A DNA stretch of 62,681 nt from assembly GCA_036788195.1 (NCBI GenBank), contig DAIQNX010000018.1, forward strand, positions 1-62,681. Direction: 5' to 3'. The translations under genes were made by a program, and so were the position numbers. This document shows positions 24,413 through 33,835 of this stretch, in pieces. The notes beneath the pieces are model-generated. The model had not been told where the DNA came from. It did not search any database and saw only the letters and a list, made by a program, of their open reading frames with translations. This DNA comes from CALFXN01 sp937957815 (GTDB lineage: Bacteria > Synergistota > Synergistia > Synergistales > Aminobacteriaceae). Every line of letters begins with the position of its first letter. The first letter of the stretch is position 1.

Positions 24413-25887
24413 GAGCGCGTCACCTCCCCGACGGGTGCGCAGCGGCAGGGACCGAACGTCTTTTCGAGAACGGAAGCGATCTCGAGCAGGGTGAGGTCCC
24501 CCCATTTCGGACCGATGAACTGCATTCCGACCGGCAGGCCTTCCTTCGAAAACCCGGCGTTGAGAGAAAGTCCGGGAAGTCCCGCGAGGTTGACGGGCAG
24601 CGTGAAGATATCGGCCATGTACATCCGGATCGGGTCGTCGGTGAAGGCTCCCTGCCTGAACGCCGGAGTCGGCGACGTGGGGAGCAGGATCGCGTCGAGC
24701 CCATCGAAAGCCGTCTCGAACTCCTCCGTGATGCGCCTTCGGACCTTCTGCGCGACAAGGTAGTACGCATCGTAGTACCCCGAGCTGAGAACGTACGTTC
24801 CCGTGAGGATCCGGCGTTTGACCTCCGCGCCGAAGCCCGCCGCGCGAGTTTCGAGGTACCGTTCGAGCAGAGAATCGTCGCCGCGGGACATCCCGTAGCG
24901 GACGCCGTCGAAGCGCGCGAGATTCGAACTCGCTTCCGCAGGCGCCAGAATGTAGTAGCACGGCACGCCGTATTCCAGGACCGTCGGAAGCGATACCTCG
25001 AGGATCTCCGCGCCGAGCCGCACGCACTCGCGTACCGTCGCGTCGAATACCGTCCGGACATCCGCGTCCACAGGCGCTTTCGCGAGTTCGGAAACGAGCC
25101 CGACGCGCTTTCCGCGAAGGTCGTCCGGAATCGCCATGGCCTTGTAGTCCGGCCGTTTTCTTCTGCTGCTCGTCATGTCCTTCCCGTCCTCAGCACCGAT
25201 TACGGAGAGCGCGAGAGGCAGATCCGACGCGTGCCTCGCGAACACCCCGATCTGGTCGAGCGACGACGCGAAGGCGACGAGACCGTACCGGCTCACGTGC
25301 CCGTAGGTGGGTTTGAGTCCGTAGATGCCGCAGAACGACGCGGGCTGGCGGATCGATCCCCCCGTATCGCTTCCGAGCGAAAGGGGCGCGTATCCCGCAG
25401 ATACCGCGGCCGCGCTTCCTCCGGAGCTCCCTCCCGGAACGCGTTCCGGATCCCACGGATTCGCGGTCGGTCCGTAGGCGGAAAACTCCGTCGAGCTCCC
25501 CATCGCGAATTCGTCCATATTCGCCTTGCCGACGACGACAGCGCCCGCCCTTTCGAGAAGCTGCACCACCGTCGCGTCGTACGGCGGCTTCCAGTCGCCG
25601 AGGATCCTGCTGGCGCACGTCGTGGCGATCCCGCGCGTCGTCATGTTGTCCTTCAGGACGACGGGAACGCCGCAGAGCGGCCCGGGATCCCTTCCAGACT
25701 TCACCGCCTCGTCGACGGACCGCGCGGCGTCGCGGCCACGATCCTCCGTCACGCGCAGGAGCGCGTGAATCCCCGGTTCGAACGCGCGTATCCTCTCGAG
25801 CGACGACTCGAAAACCTCCGTGGCCGAAAACCGGCCGGTCCGGACGCCTTCGGCGATCCCGGAGGCACTCATGGAATGGTACGTCAT
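24409..25887 (-). CDS. gatA: Asp/Glu-tRNA(Asn/Gln) amidotransferase subunit A
   Basis: GatA is the amidase that releases ammonia from glutamine. The 492-residue protein contains the amidase signature GGSSGGSAAAVSAGYAPLSL and GSDTGGSIRQPASFCGIYGL (about residues 155-195). The Ser-cisSer-Lys triad is supplied by VPVVLKDN and these two stretches. The ATG at 25887 follows GGAAGAG and starts two bases upstream of the gatC stop region, so the subunits are tightly coupled. Confidence 0.97.
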   Translation of the reverse strand: MTYHSMSASGIAEGVRTGRFSATEVFESSLERIRAFEPGIHALLRVTEDRGRDAARSVDEAVKSGRDPGPLCGVPVVLKDNMTTRGIATTCASRILGDWKPPYDATVVQLLERAGAVVVGKANMDEFAMGSSTEFSAYGPTANPWDPERVPGGSSGGSAAAVSAGYAPLSLGSDTGGSIRQPASFCGIYGLKPTYGHVSRYGLVAFASSLDQIGVFARHASDLPLALSVIGAEDGKDMTSSRRKRPDYKAMAIPDDLRGKRVGLVSELAKAPVDADVRTVFDATVRECVRLGAEILEVSLPTVLEYGVPCYYILAPAEASSNLARFDGVRYGMSRGDDSLLERYLETRAAGFGAEVKRRILTGTYVLSSGYYDAYYLVAQKVRRRITEEFETAFDGLDAILLPTSPTPAFRQGAFTDDPIRMYMADIFTLPVNLAGLPGLSLNAGFSKEGLPVGMQFIGPKWGDLTLLEIASVLEKTFGPCRCAPVGEVTRS

Positions 25888-25888
25888 C

Positions 25889-26182
25889 TCACTCTTCCTC
25901 CAGAATGCGCGGAACCCGGAAGAAATCCCCACGCCGTCCGGGGGCCTCGGAAAGCGCCTCCTCGCGCACGCCGGCTTCGATCGCCTCGTCGGTCCGCCAC
26001 GGCGTCAACTCCCACGCGGCGGCGTCGAACGGGTCCACATCGTCGAGATCCAGTCCGTTCAGACGGTGGAAGTGAGCGAGAATCCCGTCGAAATGGCGCA
26101 TCAGCGCCGGAAGCTCCTCGTCCGTCACCTCGAGCCGCGCGAGGTTCGCGACGTGCCGGACATCATGTTCGGTAACAGCCAC
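25889..26182 (-). CDS. gatC: Asp/Glu-tRNA(Asn/Gln) amidotransferase subunit C
   Basis: The 97-residue GatC wraps around GatA and stabilises the GatCAB complex. HDVRHVANLARLEVTDEELP (residues 6-25) is the standard N-terminal helix, and the DVDPFDAAAWELTPWRTDEA segment and short C-terminal arm match the family. The normal length, GAGGG ribosome-binding site and 12-base spacing after ligA show it is expressed with its neighbours. Confidence 0.95.
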   Translation of the reverse strand: MAVTEHDVRHVANLARLEVTDEELPALMRHFDGILAHFHRLNGLDLDDVDPFDAAAWELTPWRTDEAIEAGVREEALSEAPGRRGDFFRVPRILEEE

Positions 26183-26194
26183 GGATATCCCTCC

Positions 26195-28240
26195 TCATCC
26201 GGAAACTGGGGTCACCATCGCGCGAAACGCTTCTTCGTCGATGACGGGAACCCCGAGTTCTCCGGCCTTTTTCAGTTTGCTCCCCGGACTCGCGCCCGCG
26301 ACGACGAAGGACGTCTTCGCGCTCACTGCGGATGTCGCGCTTCCTCCCAGAGACGCCACGAGCGCTTCGGCCTCCTCACGGGTCATCGAAACGAGCTCCC
26401 CCGTAAAGACAAAGCGTTTCCCCGCAAGCGACACGCCGCCCTCCCCACCGCCGGGAGCGAAGCTCCGGGATTCGCCCGAGGTCATCGTCACTCCCGCGGC
26501 CGCAAGGCGCGAAAGGACGCCGCGGGCATTTTCGTCCCTGAGAAACGCGATGACGGACTCGGCGATGACCGGTCCGATCCCGTCGACATTCGCGAGGTCA
26601 TCGGGAGTCGCGTTCCCGAGCGCATCCACGGAACGAAAACGATTCGCGAGGACCGCAGCCGCCTTGCGTCCGACATGCCGGATGCCGAGCGACGCGAGGA
26701 CGTTCGCGAACGGGCGTTTTTTCGACGCGTCGATCGCCGCGAGAACGTTCGACGCGGACTTCTCCGCCATCCGGTCGAGCCCGAGAAGCGACTCCATCGT
26801 GAGATCGTACAGGTCCGCAACGCTCCGGACGATTTCCCTGGAGACAAGCTGTTCGACGAGCCGCTCCCCGAGTCCCCTGATATCCATCCCGTTCCGCCCC
26901 GCGAACAGGAGGATCCCCTCCCGCAACTGGGCGGGACACGAAAGGCTGTTGGGACACCGGATCGCCACCTCGCCATCGAGCCGGATCACTTCCGAGCCGC
27001 ACTCGGGACATCGTTCGGGCATGGCGAAACGCCGTTCTGCGCCCGTCCGGGCACCGGCGTCGACCCCGAGGATTTCGGGGATGATCTCTCCCGCCTTGCG
27101 GACGCGCGCGAGATCGCCGATCCTGACGTCCTTGCGTTCGATTTCGTCAATATTGTGAAGACTCGCCCTGCGAACGACGCTCCCCGCGATCTCCACGGGA
27201 TCGAGATTCGCGACCGGCGTGAGGACTCCCGTCCGGCCGACCGACACCACGATATCCAGGATTCGGGTCATCTTCTCCTCGGGAGGGTATTTGAACGCGA
27301 CTGCCCATCTCGGCGATTTCGATGTCTCCCCAAGCTTCGGCCAGAGCGACGTATCGTCGATCTTGACGACGACGCCGTCCGTAACGTACGGCAGCTCGAA
27401 GCGGCCGGTCCGCCACTCTTCCACAAAAGCGCGCACGTCCCGGCGTGTCGCGCATCTCCGGTTCATCCGCTGGGTCGGCAAGCCCGCGTCCGCAAGCCAG
27501 GCCAGAATGTCCGACTGCAACGTCAGAGCGGGGAGAGAATCGTTTCCCGTCCGAACCATATGATACAGAAACGCCGATAAACCGCGCTCAGCCGTTATCC
27601 GGGAGTCGAGCTGCCGAAGGCTCCCGGCAGCGGCGTTTCTCGGGTTCGCGAAGAGGGGTTCCTCTGCCTCCTCGCGGACTCTGTTGAGTTCCTCGAAAGC
27701 CTTCTTCGAAAGGATGACCTCGCCGCGGACTTCAAGTCTCCCGGGCACGGGGTTTCGGAGCCGCAACGGAATCGAACGGATCGTACGGACGTTCTCCGTG
27801 ACATCCTCGCCCGTCGTCCCGTCCCCGCGCGTCGCCCCCCGCACGAAAACGCCGTCCTCGTAAACGAGCGATACCGCGAGACCGTCGATTTTCATCTCGC
27901 ATACATACTGCGGTTCGAAGCCGAGAAGCCCCGCAACCCGGTCGAAAAACGCCTCGAGCTCGTCGACTCCGGCGGCATTGTCCAGGCTCATCATCGGAAC
28001 GACGTGGCGCACCTTTCGGAAGCTCTTCAGCGACTCGCCGCCGACGCGTGCCGTCGGCGAGTCGGGCGTCTTCAGCTCCGGGTGTTCGTTCTCGAGGGCG
28101 ACGAGCCGCCTGAGGAGACGGTCGTACTCGTCGTCCTCTATTTCCGGAGCGTCGAGGACATAGTACAGATGGTTGTGGCGTTCGATCTCGCGGCGAAGTC
28201 GTTCCGCCTCTTCCCGCCAAGACACGGATTCCACCCTCAT
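26195..28240 (-). CDS. ligA: NAD-dependent DNA ligase
   Basis: LigA seals nicks in DNA during replication and repair using NAD. The 681-residue protein has the Ia domain (NHLYYVLDAPEIEDDEYD, residues 23-40), the adenylated lysine in CEMKIDGLAVSLVYEDG (about 118-134), the OB-fold region, a zinc finger (CPECGSEV ... CPNSLSCPAQ), helix-hairpin-helix repeats (FANVLASLGIRHVGRKAA) and a C-terminal BRCT domain (about 600-678). The length is typical. It is spaced 15 bases from lysS. Confidence 0.97.
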   Translation of the reverse strand: MRVESVSWREEAERLRREIERHNHLYYVLDAPEIEDDEYDRLLRRLVALENEHPELKTPDSPTARVGGESLKSFRKVRHVVPMMSLDNAAGVDELEAFFDRVAGLLGFEPQYVCEMKIDGLAVSLVYEDGVFVRGATRGDGTTGEDVTENVRTIRSIPLRLRNPVPGRLEVRGEVILSKKAFEELNRVREEAEEPLFANPRNAAAGSLRQLDSRITAERGLSAFLYHMVRTGNDSLPALTLQSDILAWLADAGLPTQRMNRRCATRRDVRAFVEEWRTGRFELPYVTDGVVVKIDDTSLWPKLGETSKSPRWAVAFKYPPEEKMTRILDIVVSVGRTGVLTPVANLDPVEIAGSVVRRASLHNIDEIERKDVRIGDLARVRKAGEIIPEILGVDAGARTGAERRFAMPERCPECGSEVIRLDGEVAIRCPNSLSCPAQLREGILLFAGRNGMDIRGLGERLVEQLVSREIVRSVADLYDLTMESLLGLDRMAEKSASNVLAAIDASKKRPFANVLASLGIRHVGRKAAAVLANRFRSVDALGNATPDDLANVDGIGPVIAESVIAFLRDENARGVLSRLAAAGVTMTSGESRSFAPGGGEGGVSLAGKRFVFTGELVSMTREEAEALVASLGGSATSAVSAKTSFVVAGASPGSKLKKAGELGVPVIDEEAFRAMVTPVSG

Positions 28241-28255
28241 GACACCCTCCGCAGG

Positions 28256-29782
28256 TTACTCCTTCGGCCGCATCGTCGGGAAGAGAATGACATCCCGGAT
28301 CGATCTGGAATCCGTCAGGAACATGACGAGACGGTCGATCCCGATCCCGAGCCCGCCCGTCGGGGGAAGTCCGGTTTCGATCGCGTTGATGAAGTCCTCG
28401 TCGAAGACGTGGGCTTCCTCGTCTCCGGATTCCTTCTTCCGGAGTTGATCCTCGAACCTGACGCGCTGGTCGAGGGGATCGTTGAGTTCGCTGAACGCGT
28501 TCGCCACTTCGCGCCCGCATATGAAGAGCTCGAAGCGTCTCGTATAGTCCAGATTCTCCGGGTCCCGTTTCGCGAGCGGGGAGATCTCCGTCGGGTGTCC
28601 GAGAACGAACGTCGGCTGCACAAGCGTGTCCTCGACGTGAGCTTCGAACATCCCGTTCATGACCGCGAATCGGGATTCCGTCCCCTTGATCTCCATGCCC
28701 CGGGAACGGGCGATTGCCCGAGCTTCGTCGTCGGTCGAAACGGCCGCGAAGTCGATGCCCGTCTTTTCCTTCACGAGATCGAGCATCGTCGCCCGCCGGA
28801 ACGGCGATTCGATATCGAGGTCGATTCCCTGGTACGAGACGTGTCTGGCTCCGACCGCGTCGGCCGCGTTCCGGACGATGTCCTCCGTGAGCCGCATCAT
28901 GTCCTCGACGTCGGCGTACGCCCAGTAGACTTCCATCGCCGTGAACTCCGGATTGTGCATCGTATCGATGCCCTCGTTGCGGAAGTTCCGGCCGATTTCG
29001 TAAACCCGTCCGAACATCCCGACGATGAGGCGTTTCAGGTGGAGTTCCGTCGCGATCCGGAGGTACATGTCGAGCCCGAGCGCGTTGTGGAACGTCTTGA
29101 ACGGACGCGCGTTCGCGCCGCCCGCAAGGACCGAGAGGATCGGCGTTTCGACTTCGAGCGTTCCGGCATCCTCGAGCGTCTTCCGAACGGACGAGATGAT
29201 CGCGGAGCGCTTGCGGAACGTGTCGCGCACCTCGGGGTTGACGATGAGATCGAGGTATCTCCGGCGGTAGCGGACCTCGGTATCCGTCAGTCCGTGCCAC
29301 TTCTCGGGCATCGGACGGAGCGCCTTGCTGAGGAGCGTGCACTTCGTGACGAGAATCGTGAGTTCGCCGCGCTGCGTCCTGAACGGATGCCCTTCGACGC
29401 CGATCCAGTCGCCTGTGTCGACCCATTTCTTGACAAAGCCGTATTCCGATTCTCCCATGCCGTCGAACTGGAAGTACAGCTGCAACGTATCCGTCTCGTC
29501 CTGCATATGCGCGAACGTCGCCTTACCGTGCTTCCTGAGCGTCATGACTCGCCCGGCGGAACGCACGGTGACGGATTTTTCCGTTTCGTCCGGGGCCAGA
29601 TGACCGAATTCGGTCCTGATGCGGTCGAGCGCGTACGTCCGCTCCCATTTCTCTATCCTGTACGGATCGTACCCTTCTTCCTCCCGCAGACGGAGAAGCT
29701 TCTCCTTCCGCTGCCTGAAGATCTCCATCTCATCTTCCGGCTGCACGGCGACATTCGGATCCTTACGATGGTTCTCGTCCAT
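28256..29782 (-). CDS. lysS: Lysyl-tRNA synthetase, class II
   Basis: The 508-residue enzyme charges tRNA-Lys. It has the N-terminal anticodon-binding OB domain (about residues 65-160) and the class II catalytic core with motif 2 FRNEGIDTMHNPEFTAMEVY (about 270-289) and motif 3 GGLGIGIDRLVMFLTDS (about 480). The ATG at 29782 follows GGGGAG; the frame opens 30 codons earlier inside the dus gene. It overlaps the dus stop by about 20 bases, so the two are coupled. Confidence 0.97.
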   Translation of the reverse strand: MDENHRKDPNVAVQPEDEMEIFRQRKEKLLRLREEEGYDPYRIEKWERTYALDRIRTEFGHLAPDETEKSVTVRSAGRVMTLRKHGKATFAHMQDETDTLQLYFQFDGMGESEYGFVKKWVDTGDWIGVEGHPFRTQRGELTILVTKCTLLSKALRPMPEKWHGLTDTEVRYRRRYLDLIVNPEVRDTFRKRSAIISSVRKTLEDAGTLEVETPILSVLAGGANARPFKTFHNALGLDMYLRIATELHLKRLIVGMFGRVYEIGRNFRNEGIDTMHNPEFTAMEVYWAYADVEDMMRLTEDIVRNAADAVGARHVSYQGIDLDIESPFRRATMLDLVKEKTGIDFAAVSTDDEARAIARSRGMEIKGTESRFAVMNGMFEAHVEDTLVQPTFVLGHPTEISPLAKRDPENLDYTRRFELFICGREVANAFSELNDPLDQRVRFEDQLRKKESGDEEAHVFDEDFINAIETGLPPTGGLGIGIDRLVMFLTDSRSIRDVILFPTMRPKE

Positions 29783-30788
29783 TCGTTTCGACTCCCCTTT
29801 CGGCAATTTCGAAAAACGGCGCGCAGGTCTCGAGAATACTCCGGGCCTCGCACCAATCGGCTGCACACGCAATCCTCCGTCGGATCTCTCCCGCCCCCCG
29901 CAATCCGCGGAAGACCCCGCCGGCGAACCGTTTCACCATAACCAGAGCGACCGACGCGCCGCGCTCGCGTCCCACGTCGTCTCCGAGGCGGATCAGAAGA
30001 TCCCGTCTCGTTTCGCACCCGGGCGTTTCGGATACATCCGTCCCGCGTTCCTGCCCAAGCGCACGAAGGATGGCCGGAACCAGGAACGGATCGCGGACCG
30101 CTCCACGCGCGACCATGACGCCGATACACCCGGCCTCGCAGTACCGGACCGCGTCTTCGGGCGAGAAAACGTCTCCGCTGGCGCTGATGAACCCCGGAAA
30201 GAGAGCCGCCATCCGCCTCACTTCGGCGGCGTCCGCGTTACCTTCGTAGCGTTGCGCGGGAGTCCGCCCGTGGACGCAGATATTGTCGGCCCCGGCATCG
30301 AGCAGAAGACGACAGAAATCCTCCGTCGAAAGAGGGTACGAAGAAGGACACATGCGTATTTTACTCCAGACCGGCAATCCGAGCCGCTTCAGATTCCGCG
30401 TCATCCCGGCCGCTGTCTCCGGATATTCGAGAAGTCGGGCGCCAGCCCCTCTCTTCAGTACCTTCGGCATGGGGCACGCCATATTGATGCCGAACGCGTC
30501 ACAACGAACCCCGCTCTCGAGAATCGCTTCCCCGGCCCTTACGAGAGACTCCGCGTCTCCCGCGAAAAGCTGGACGACGAGAGGAACGTCCGCGTCCGCT
30601 TGGGAATTCCGTTCGAGCATCGTTCCGGTCTTCCGGTTCCCCTTCGTCAGTCCCGTCGCGCTGATCATCTCCGTATGGACGAGGCCGACCCCAAGTCGCA
30701 CGAAAAGACGGCGAACCGAAGCGATCGTGATCCCGGCGAGAGGAGCGAGCCAGACCCTGTTCCGGACAGCTACATTTCCCAGACGCAC
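29763..30788 (-). CDS. tRNA-dihydrouridine synthase (Dus family)
   Basis: The 341-residue flavoenzyme reduces uridines in tRNA. The TIM barrel begins with VWLAPLAGIT; the catalytic cysteine is in GINMACPMPKVLKRGAGA (about residues 98-115); FMN phosphate contacts are in CVHGRTPAQRYEGNADAAEV and ISASGDVFSPEDA ... GVMVARGAV. It is closest in style to DusB. The start lies a few bases after the coaX stop and the end runs into lysS. Confidence 0.93.
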   Translation of the reverse strand: MRLGNVAVRNRVWLAPLAGITIASVRRLFVRLGVGLVHTEMISATGLTKGNRKTGTMLERNSQADADVPLVVQLFAGDAESLVRAGEAILESGVRCDAFGINMACPMPKVLKRGAGARLLEYPETAAGMTRNLKRLGLPVWSKIRMCPSSYPLSTEDFCRLLLDAGADNICVHGRTPAQRYEGNADAAEVRRMAALFPGFISASGDVFSPEDAVRYCEAGCIGVMVARGAVRDPFLVPAILRALGQERGTDVSETPGCETRRDLLIRLGDDVGRERGASVALVMVKRFAGGVFRGLRGAGEIRRRIACAADWCEARSILETCAPFFEIAERGVETNGREPS

Positions 30789-30794
30789 CCCGTA

Positions 30795-31577
30795 TCACCG
30801 TGGCCGGGCGACGGAACCGGAGTTCCGTTCATAAATCATGCGGAGTCCGTCGAGCGTCAGTTCCGGATCGACGTGCCCGATCGTTTCGGAGGCCGAAGCG
30901 ACCAGAGAACAGTGCCCCCCCGTCGCGACGACCGTAACCCTACAGCCGAGCTCCCTCTCGATGCGACGGACAAGCGCGTCGACGAGACCCGCCGTTCCGA
31001 AGAGTATTCCCGACTGGATCGCTTCGACCGTCGTCCTGCCGATCGCGACGGAAGGGATTTCGAGCGCGATCTTCGGAAGCTTCGCGGTCCGTCCGAAAAG
31101 AGCCTCCATACTGGTCACGATCCCCGGGGAAATCGTGCCGCCGAGATACGCGCCGTCGGGGGAAACGACATCGAGCGTGATCGCCGTGCCGAAATCGACG
31201 ACGATCACCGGATGTCCGTACTTCGACTTTCCCGCGACGGCATTGATCAGCCGATCCGCGCCGATTTCCTTCGGCGTCGCGTACCGGACTTCGATCCCGA
31301 GATCGAGACTCGTGTCGACGCGAAGACACGGAGAATGGAAATATATGTCGATGGCCTCGACGATCACGGAGTCGAGCGGAGGAACGACGCTCCCGAGAAT
31401 GGCGCCGTGAATCAAAGCGGGCTCGATTCCGGCGCTTCGCATGAGGGAAAGAAGTATCATCCCGATTTCGTCCGACGTCCTGCGGTCGGAGGTGAGCCTC
31501 CACTGACGCACGAGACGGTCTCCGTCGAAAACTCCCAGCACCACGGTCGTATTCCCCACATCGAGAACCAGCAGCAT
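30795..31577 (-). CDS. coaX: Type III pantothenate kinase
   Basis: CoaX phosphorylates pantothenate in coenzyme A synthesis. The 260-residue protein belongs to the ASKHA fold: phosphate-1 motif LDVGNTTVVLGVFDG (residues 4-18), GADRLINAVAG with the catalytic Asp (about 97-107), VDFGTAITLDVV (about 117-128), YLGGTISPG and VVATGGHCSL near the C-terminus. The ATG at 31577 has GGAAGGG upstream. It sits between comEC and dus in the minus-strand run. Confidence 0.96.
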   Translation of the reverse strand: MLLVLDVGNTTVVLGVFDGDRLVRQWRLTSDRRTSDEIGMILLSLMRSAGIEPALIHGAILGSVVPPLDSVIVEAIDIYFHSPCLRVDTSLDLGIEVRYATPKEIGADRLINAVAGKSKYGHPVIVVDFGTAITLDVVSPDGAYLGGTISPGIVTSMEALFGRTAKLPKIALEIPSVAIGRTTVEAIQSGILFGTAGLVDALVRRIERELGCRVTVVATGGHCSLVASASETIGHVDPELTLDGLRMIYERNSGSVARPR

Positions 31578-31651
31578 ATCTTTTCCCTTCCTTCCTGTCG
31601 TCGGTGTCTTGCTCCCGAAAAACCCACCCGCGGCGGTCTTCCCGCTTTCCA

Positions 31652-33136
31652 CTATATCAGCTCAAAGACGACGACCGCGCCGAGAACGCCGAAAAGCAGG
31701 CTTCGTCGGAATTTCAGCGCCATCCCCATACCGACGACGGAGAGAAAGACGATCGTCGCTCCGGCGGCACCGAGAATACTCCATGAAACGGTCTGCGGGA
31801 CGATCGCGGTGAGCGTGTCCGCGAAACATTCCCATATCGCCAGAATCCGTTCGCCGAACGCGGCTGCCGCCGCTCCGCCCGGAAGACCGACGATGGCGGG
31901 CAGCGCAAGAACGGAGATGGCCGGAAAGATCAGCGAAAACGCCGGGATCGCGGCGAAATTCAGCAGAAGCCCGACGACGGGAACGTCTCCGAAAGAGGCC
32001 GCAACGAGAGGATACGTCGCAACCCAGACGAGCGGTCCGGAGACGAGACACCCTCCGAATCCCCGCAAATCGGCCATTGTCGCGAGTATCAGGGCGGCTA
32101 CGACGGAAAGCCTCCACCCGAGATCCCAGAACCACCACGGATTCCAGAGAAGCAGCGCGCACGCCGCGACGCATACGGAGTTCACCGGTGCGGCGGGTCT
32201 TCCGAGAAGACGTCCGGCGAGGATGACCTGAAGCATCAGGGCTGCGCGAAGAGCGCTCGCGGCCGCTCCCGCGAGACACACATAGCCCCAGAGGAGGCAA
32301 CTCGCCGCAACCGCAGTCACGGCGTTCCCCCCTTCGTGAAAGACCGCGGGAAACGAACGCGCCAGAAAAAGCGACACGGGACGAAGCAGCAGGAGGAGCA
32401 CTCCGACGACCAGCCCCACGTGGAATCCGGAGACGGCCAGCAGATGCGCGGTCCCCCATCTGGCGTGGTCCTCTCCGAGCCCCGGATCCCGGACTCCGAT
32501 CCATGCCGCCAGCAGATAGCCCCGCATCCGCTCGGGCATCGAGGCCACGATCGCGCGCGTCAGACGCGCCCGGAAAGATGAAAAGCTCCATGTCGTTTCC
32601 CCCGTCTGTCCGATCGATGCGGGAATGAATTCCGCGATGACGCCCCGCGCGCGCCAGAATATGTCCTCCCTGAAGCGGGAGATGCGAGTTCTGTCGCGCT
32701 TTCTCGCCTCCTCGGAATGCAGGGGCGTCGTTTGTCCCGTCATCTCGACTGTCGCCCCTTCGGAAAACACCCGGGACGAAGGCAAACGGACAAGAAAGCG
32801 GCCGGCCACCGAATCGACGAGAATCACCCTCCCCCTTCCCCACTGGCGTTCCAGCGAAACGGTACCCCTGATATCCCGAAGGTACGGAACTTCCGCGGGA
32901 ATCGCAACGCCAGACAGAATCCGGCAGAGTCCCGCGAGAAGGCAGACACACAGAAATGAGGCGGTCCACAGCGCTCCCCTCGGAACCGGAGCGGGAGAAG
33001 AGAGCAGGCACAGCCCGACGAACACGAAAATTGCGGAGAGGAATGCCGTCCAGTACGGAACGCCGGCGTCGCTCCCGAGGAGCGCAACCGTCCAGGAGAC
33101 GAGAAGAAGCGATGCGGGGGCGGAGATCAGTGTCAT
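31652..33136 (-). CDS. comEC: ComEC/Rec2-family DNA uptake channel, short form
   Basis: The 494-residue polytopic membrane protein has an N-terminal OB-like DUF4131 region (RGTVSLERQWGRGRVILV) followed by the competence domain with HLLAVSGFHVGLVVGVLLLL (about residues 235-254), the family signature, and about ten transmembrane helices. The C-terminal metallo-beta-lactamase-like domain of classical ComEC (about 750 residues) is absent, so this is the short form. It starts four bases inside the comEA stop and probably acts with ComEA in importing single-stranded DNA. Confidence 0.92.
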   Translation of the reverse strand: MTLISAPASLLLVSWTVALLGSDAGVPYWTAFLSAIFVFVGLCLLSSPAPVPRGALWTASFLCVCLLAGLCRILSGVAIPAEVPYLRDIRGTVSLERQWGRGRVILVDSVAGRFLVRLPSSRVFSEGATVEMTGQTTPLHSEEARKRDRTRISRFREDIFWRARGVIAEFIPASIGQTGETTWSFSSFRARLTRAIVASMPERMRGYLLAAWIGVRDPGLGEDHARWGTAHLLAVSGFHVGLVVGVLLLLLRPVSLFLARSFPAVFHEGGNAVTAVAASCLLWGYVCLAGAAASALRAALMLQVILAGRLLGRPAAPVNSVCVAACALLLWNPWWFWDLGWRLSVVAALILATMADLRGFGGCLVSGPLVWVATYPLVAASFGDVPVVGLLLNFAAIPAFSLIFPAISVLALPAIVGLPGGAAAAAFGERILAIWECFADTLTAIVPQTVSWSILGAAGATIVFLSVVGMGMALKFRRSLLFGVLGAVVVFELI

Positions 33137-33819
33137 CGGACAACGACGCTGCTCCGGATGGCTTCGAGTTTTTTCGGACCGATTCCCTTTACGAGCCGGA
33201 GATCCTCTACGGAGCGGAACGGGCCGTTCGACGTTCTGTATCCGATGATAGCGGCCGCCGTCTTCGGTCCGATTCCCGGGAGGCGTTCGAGTTCCTCCTG
33301 TGTCGCCCTGTTGACGTCGATCGGAACCGGAGTCGCCTCCGCGGATTTTCCCTTCGCCGCGGAGACGCTCCCTCCAGTCCCCGCAAGCGATCCTTCCCGG
33401 GAAGGGGAAGACGGGGAATTCGTCTGAACGGACGCGACGGAAGAAACGTGAAAATGCGCCCCATCCTGCAACGGCATCGCAAGGTTGATCGTTACGGCAT
33501 CAGCATCCGAACGAAGGCCTCCCGCGGCGTCGACGAGCTGATACGCCCTGGCGCCAGGCGGGAGACGATACACTCCCGGAGACCGGACCGCGCCGGTAAC
33601 GTACAGAACCCACGGTTCGGCCGGAGAGGGCGTCGGATCGACCGGCGACGGGGAAACGTCCGGCTGTTTCGTCGAAAGAGCGGGTCCCGCAACCATTCCG
33701 GATGAAACGTTCTTCACTCGTCCGGAAAAGACGACGAGCAGACAACCGGCGAGGGCGAGGCAGAGAACGCCGGCGAGCAGAAAAAGGAGGCTCTTCTTTT
33801 TCTCTTCATTCCATCCCAC
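33133..33819 (-). CDS. comEA: ComEA-like DNA-binding competence protein
   Basis: The 228-residue protein has an N-terminal membrane anchor (about residues 10-31, LLFLLAGVLCLALAGCLLVV), a low-complexity Pro/Ser linker, an SLBB domain (VLYVTGAVRSPGVYRLPPGA) and a C-terminal double helix-hairpin-helix domain (LERLPGIGPKTAAAIIGYR ... LRLVKGIGPKKLEAIRS) that binds DNA. The GTG at 33819 follows GGAG by eight bases; the longer frame overlaps miaB. It lies directly upstream of comEC, as is usual. Confidence 0.94.
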   Translation of the reverse strand: MGWNEEKKKSLLFLLAGVLCLALAGCLLVVFSGRVKNVSSGMVAGPALSTKQPDVSPSPVDPTPSPAEPWVLYVTGAVRSPGVYRLPPGARAYQLVDAAGGLRSDADAVTINLAMPLQDGAHFHVSSVASVQTNSPSSPSREGSLAGTGGSVSAAKGKSAEATPVPIDVNRATQEELERLPGIGPKTAAAIIGYRTSNGPFRSVEDLRLVKGIGPKKLEAIRSSVVVR

Positions 33820-33835
33820 GGGAAGATCTCCTGTA

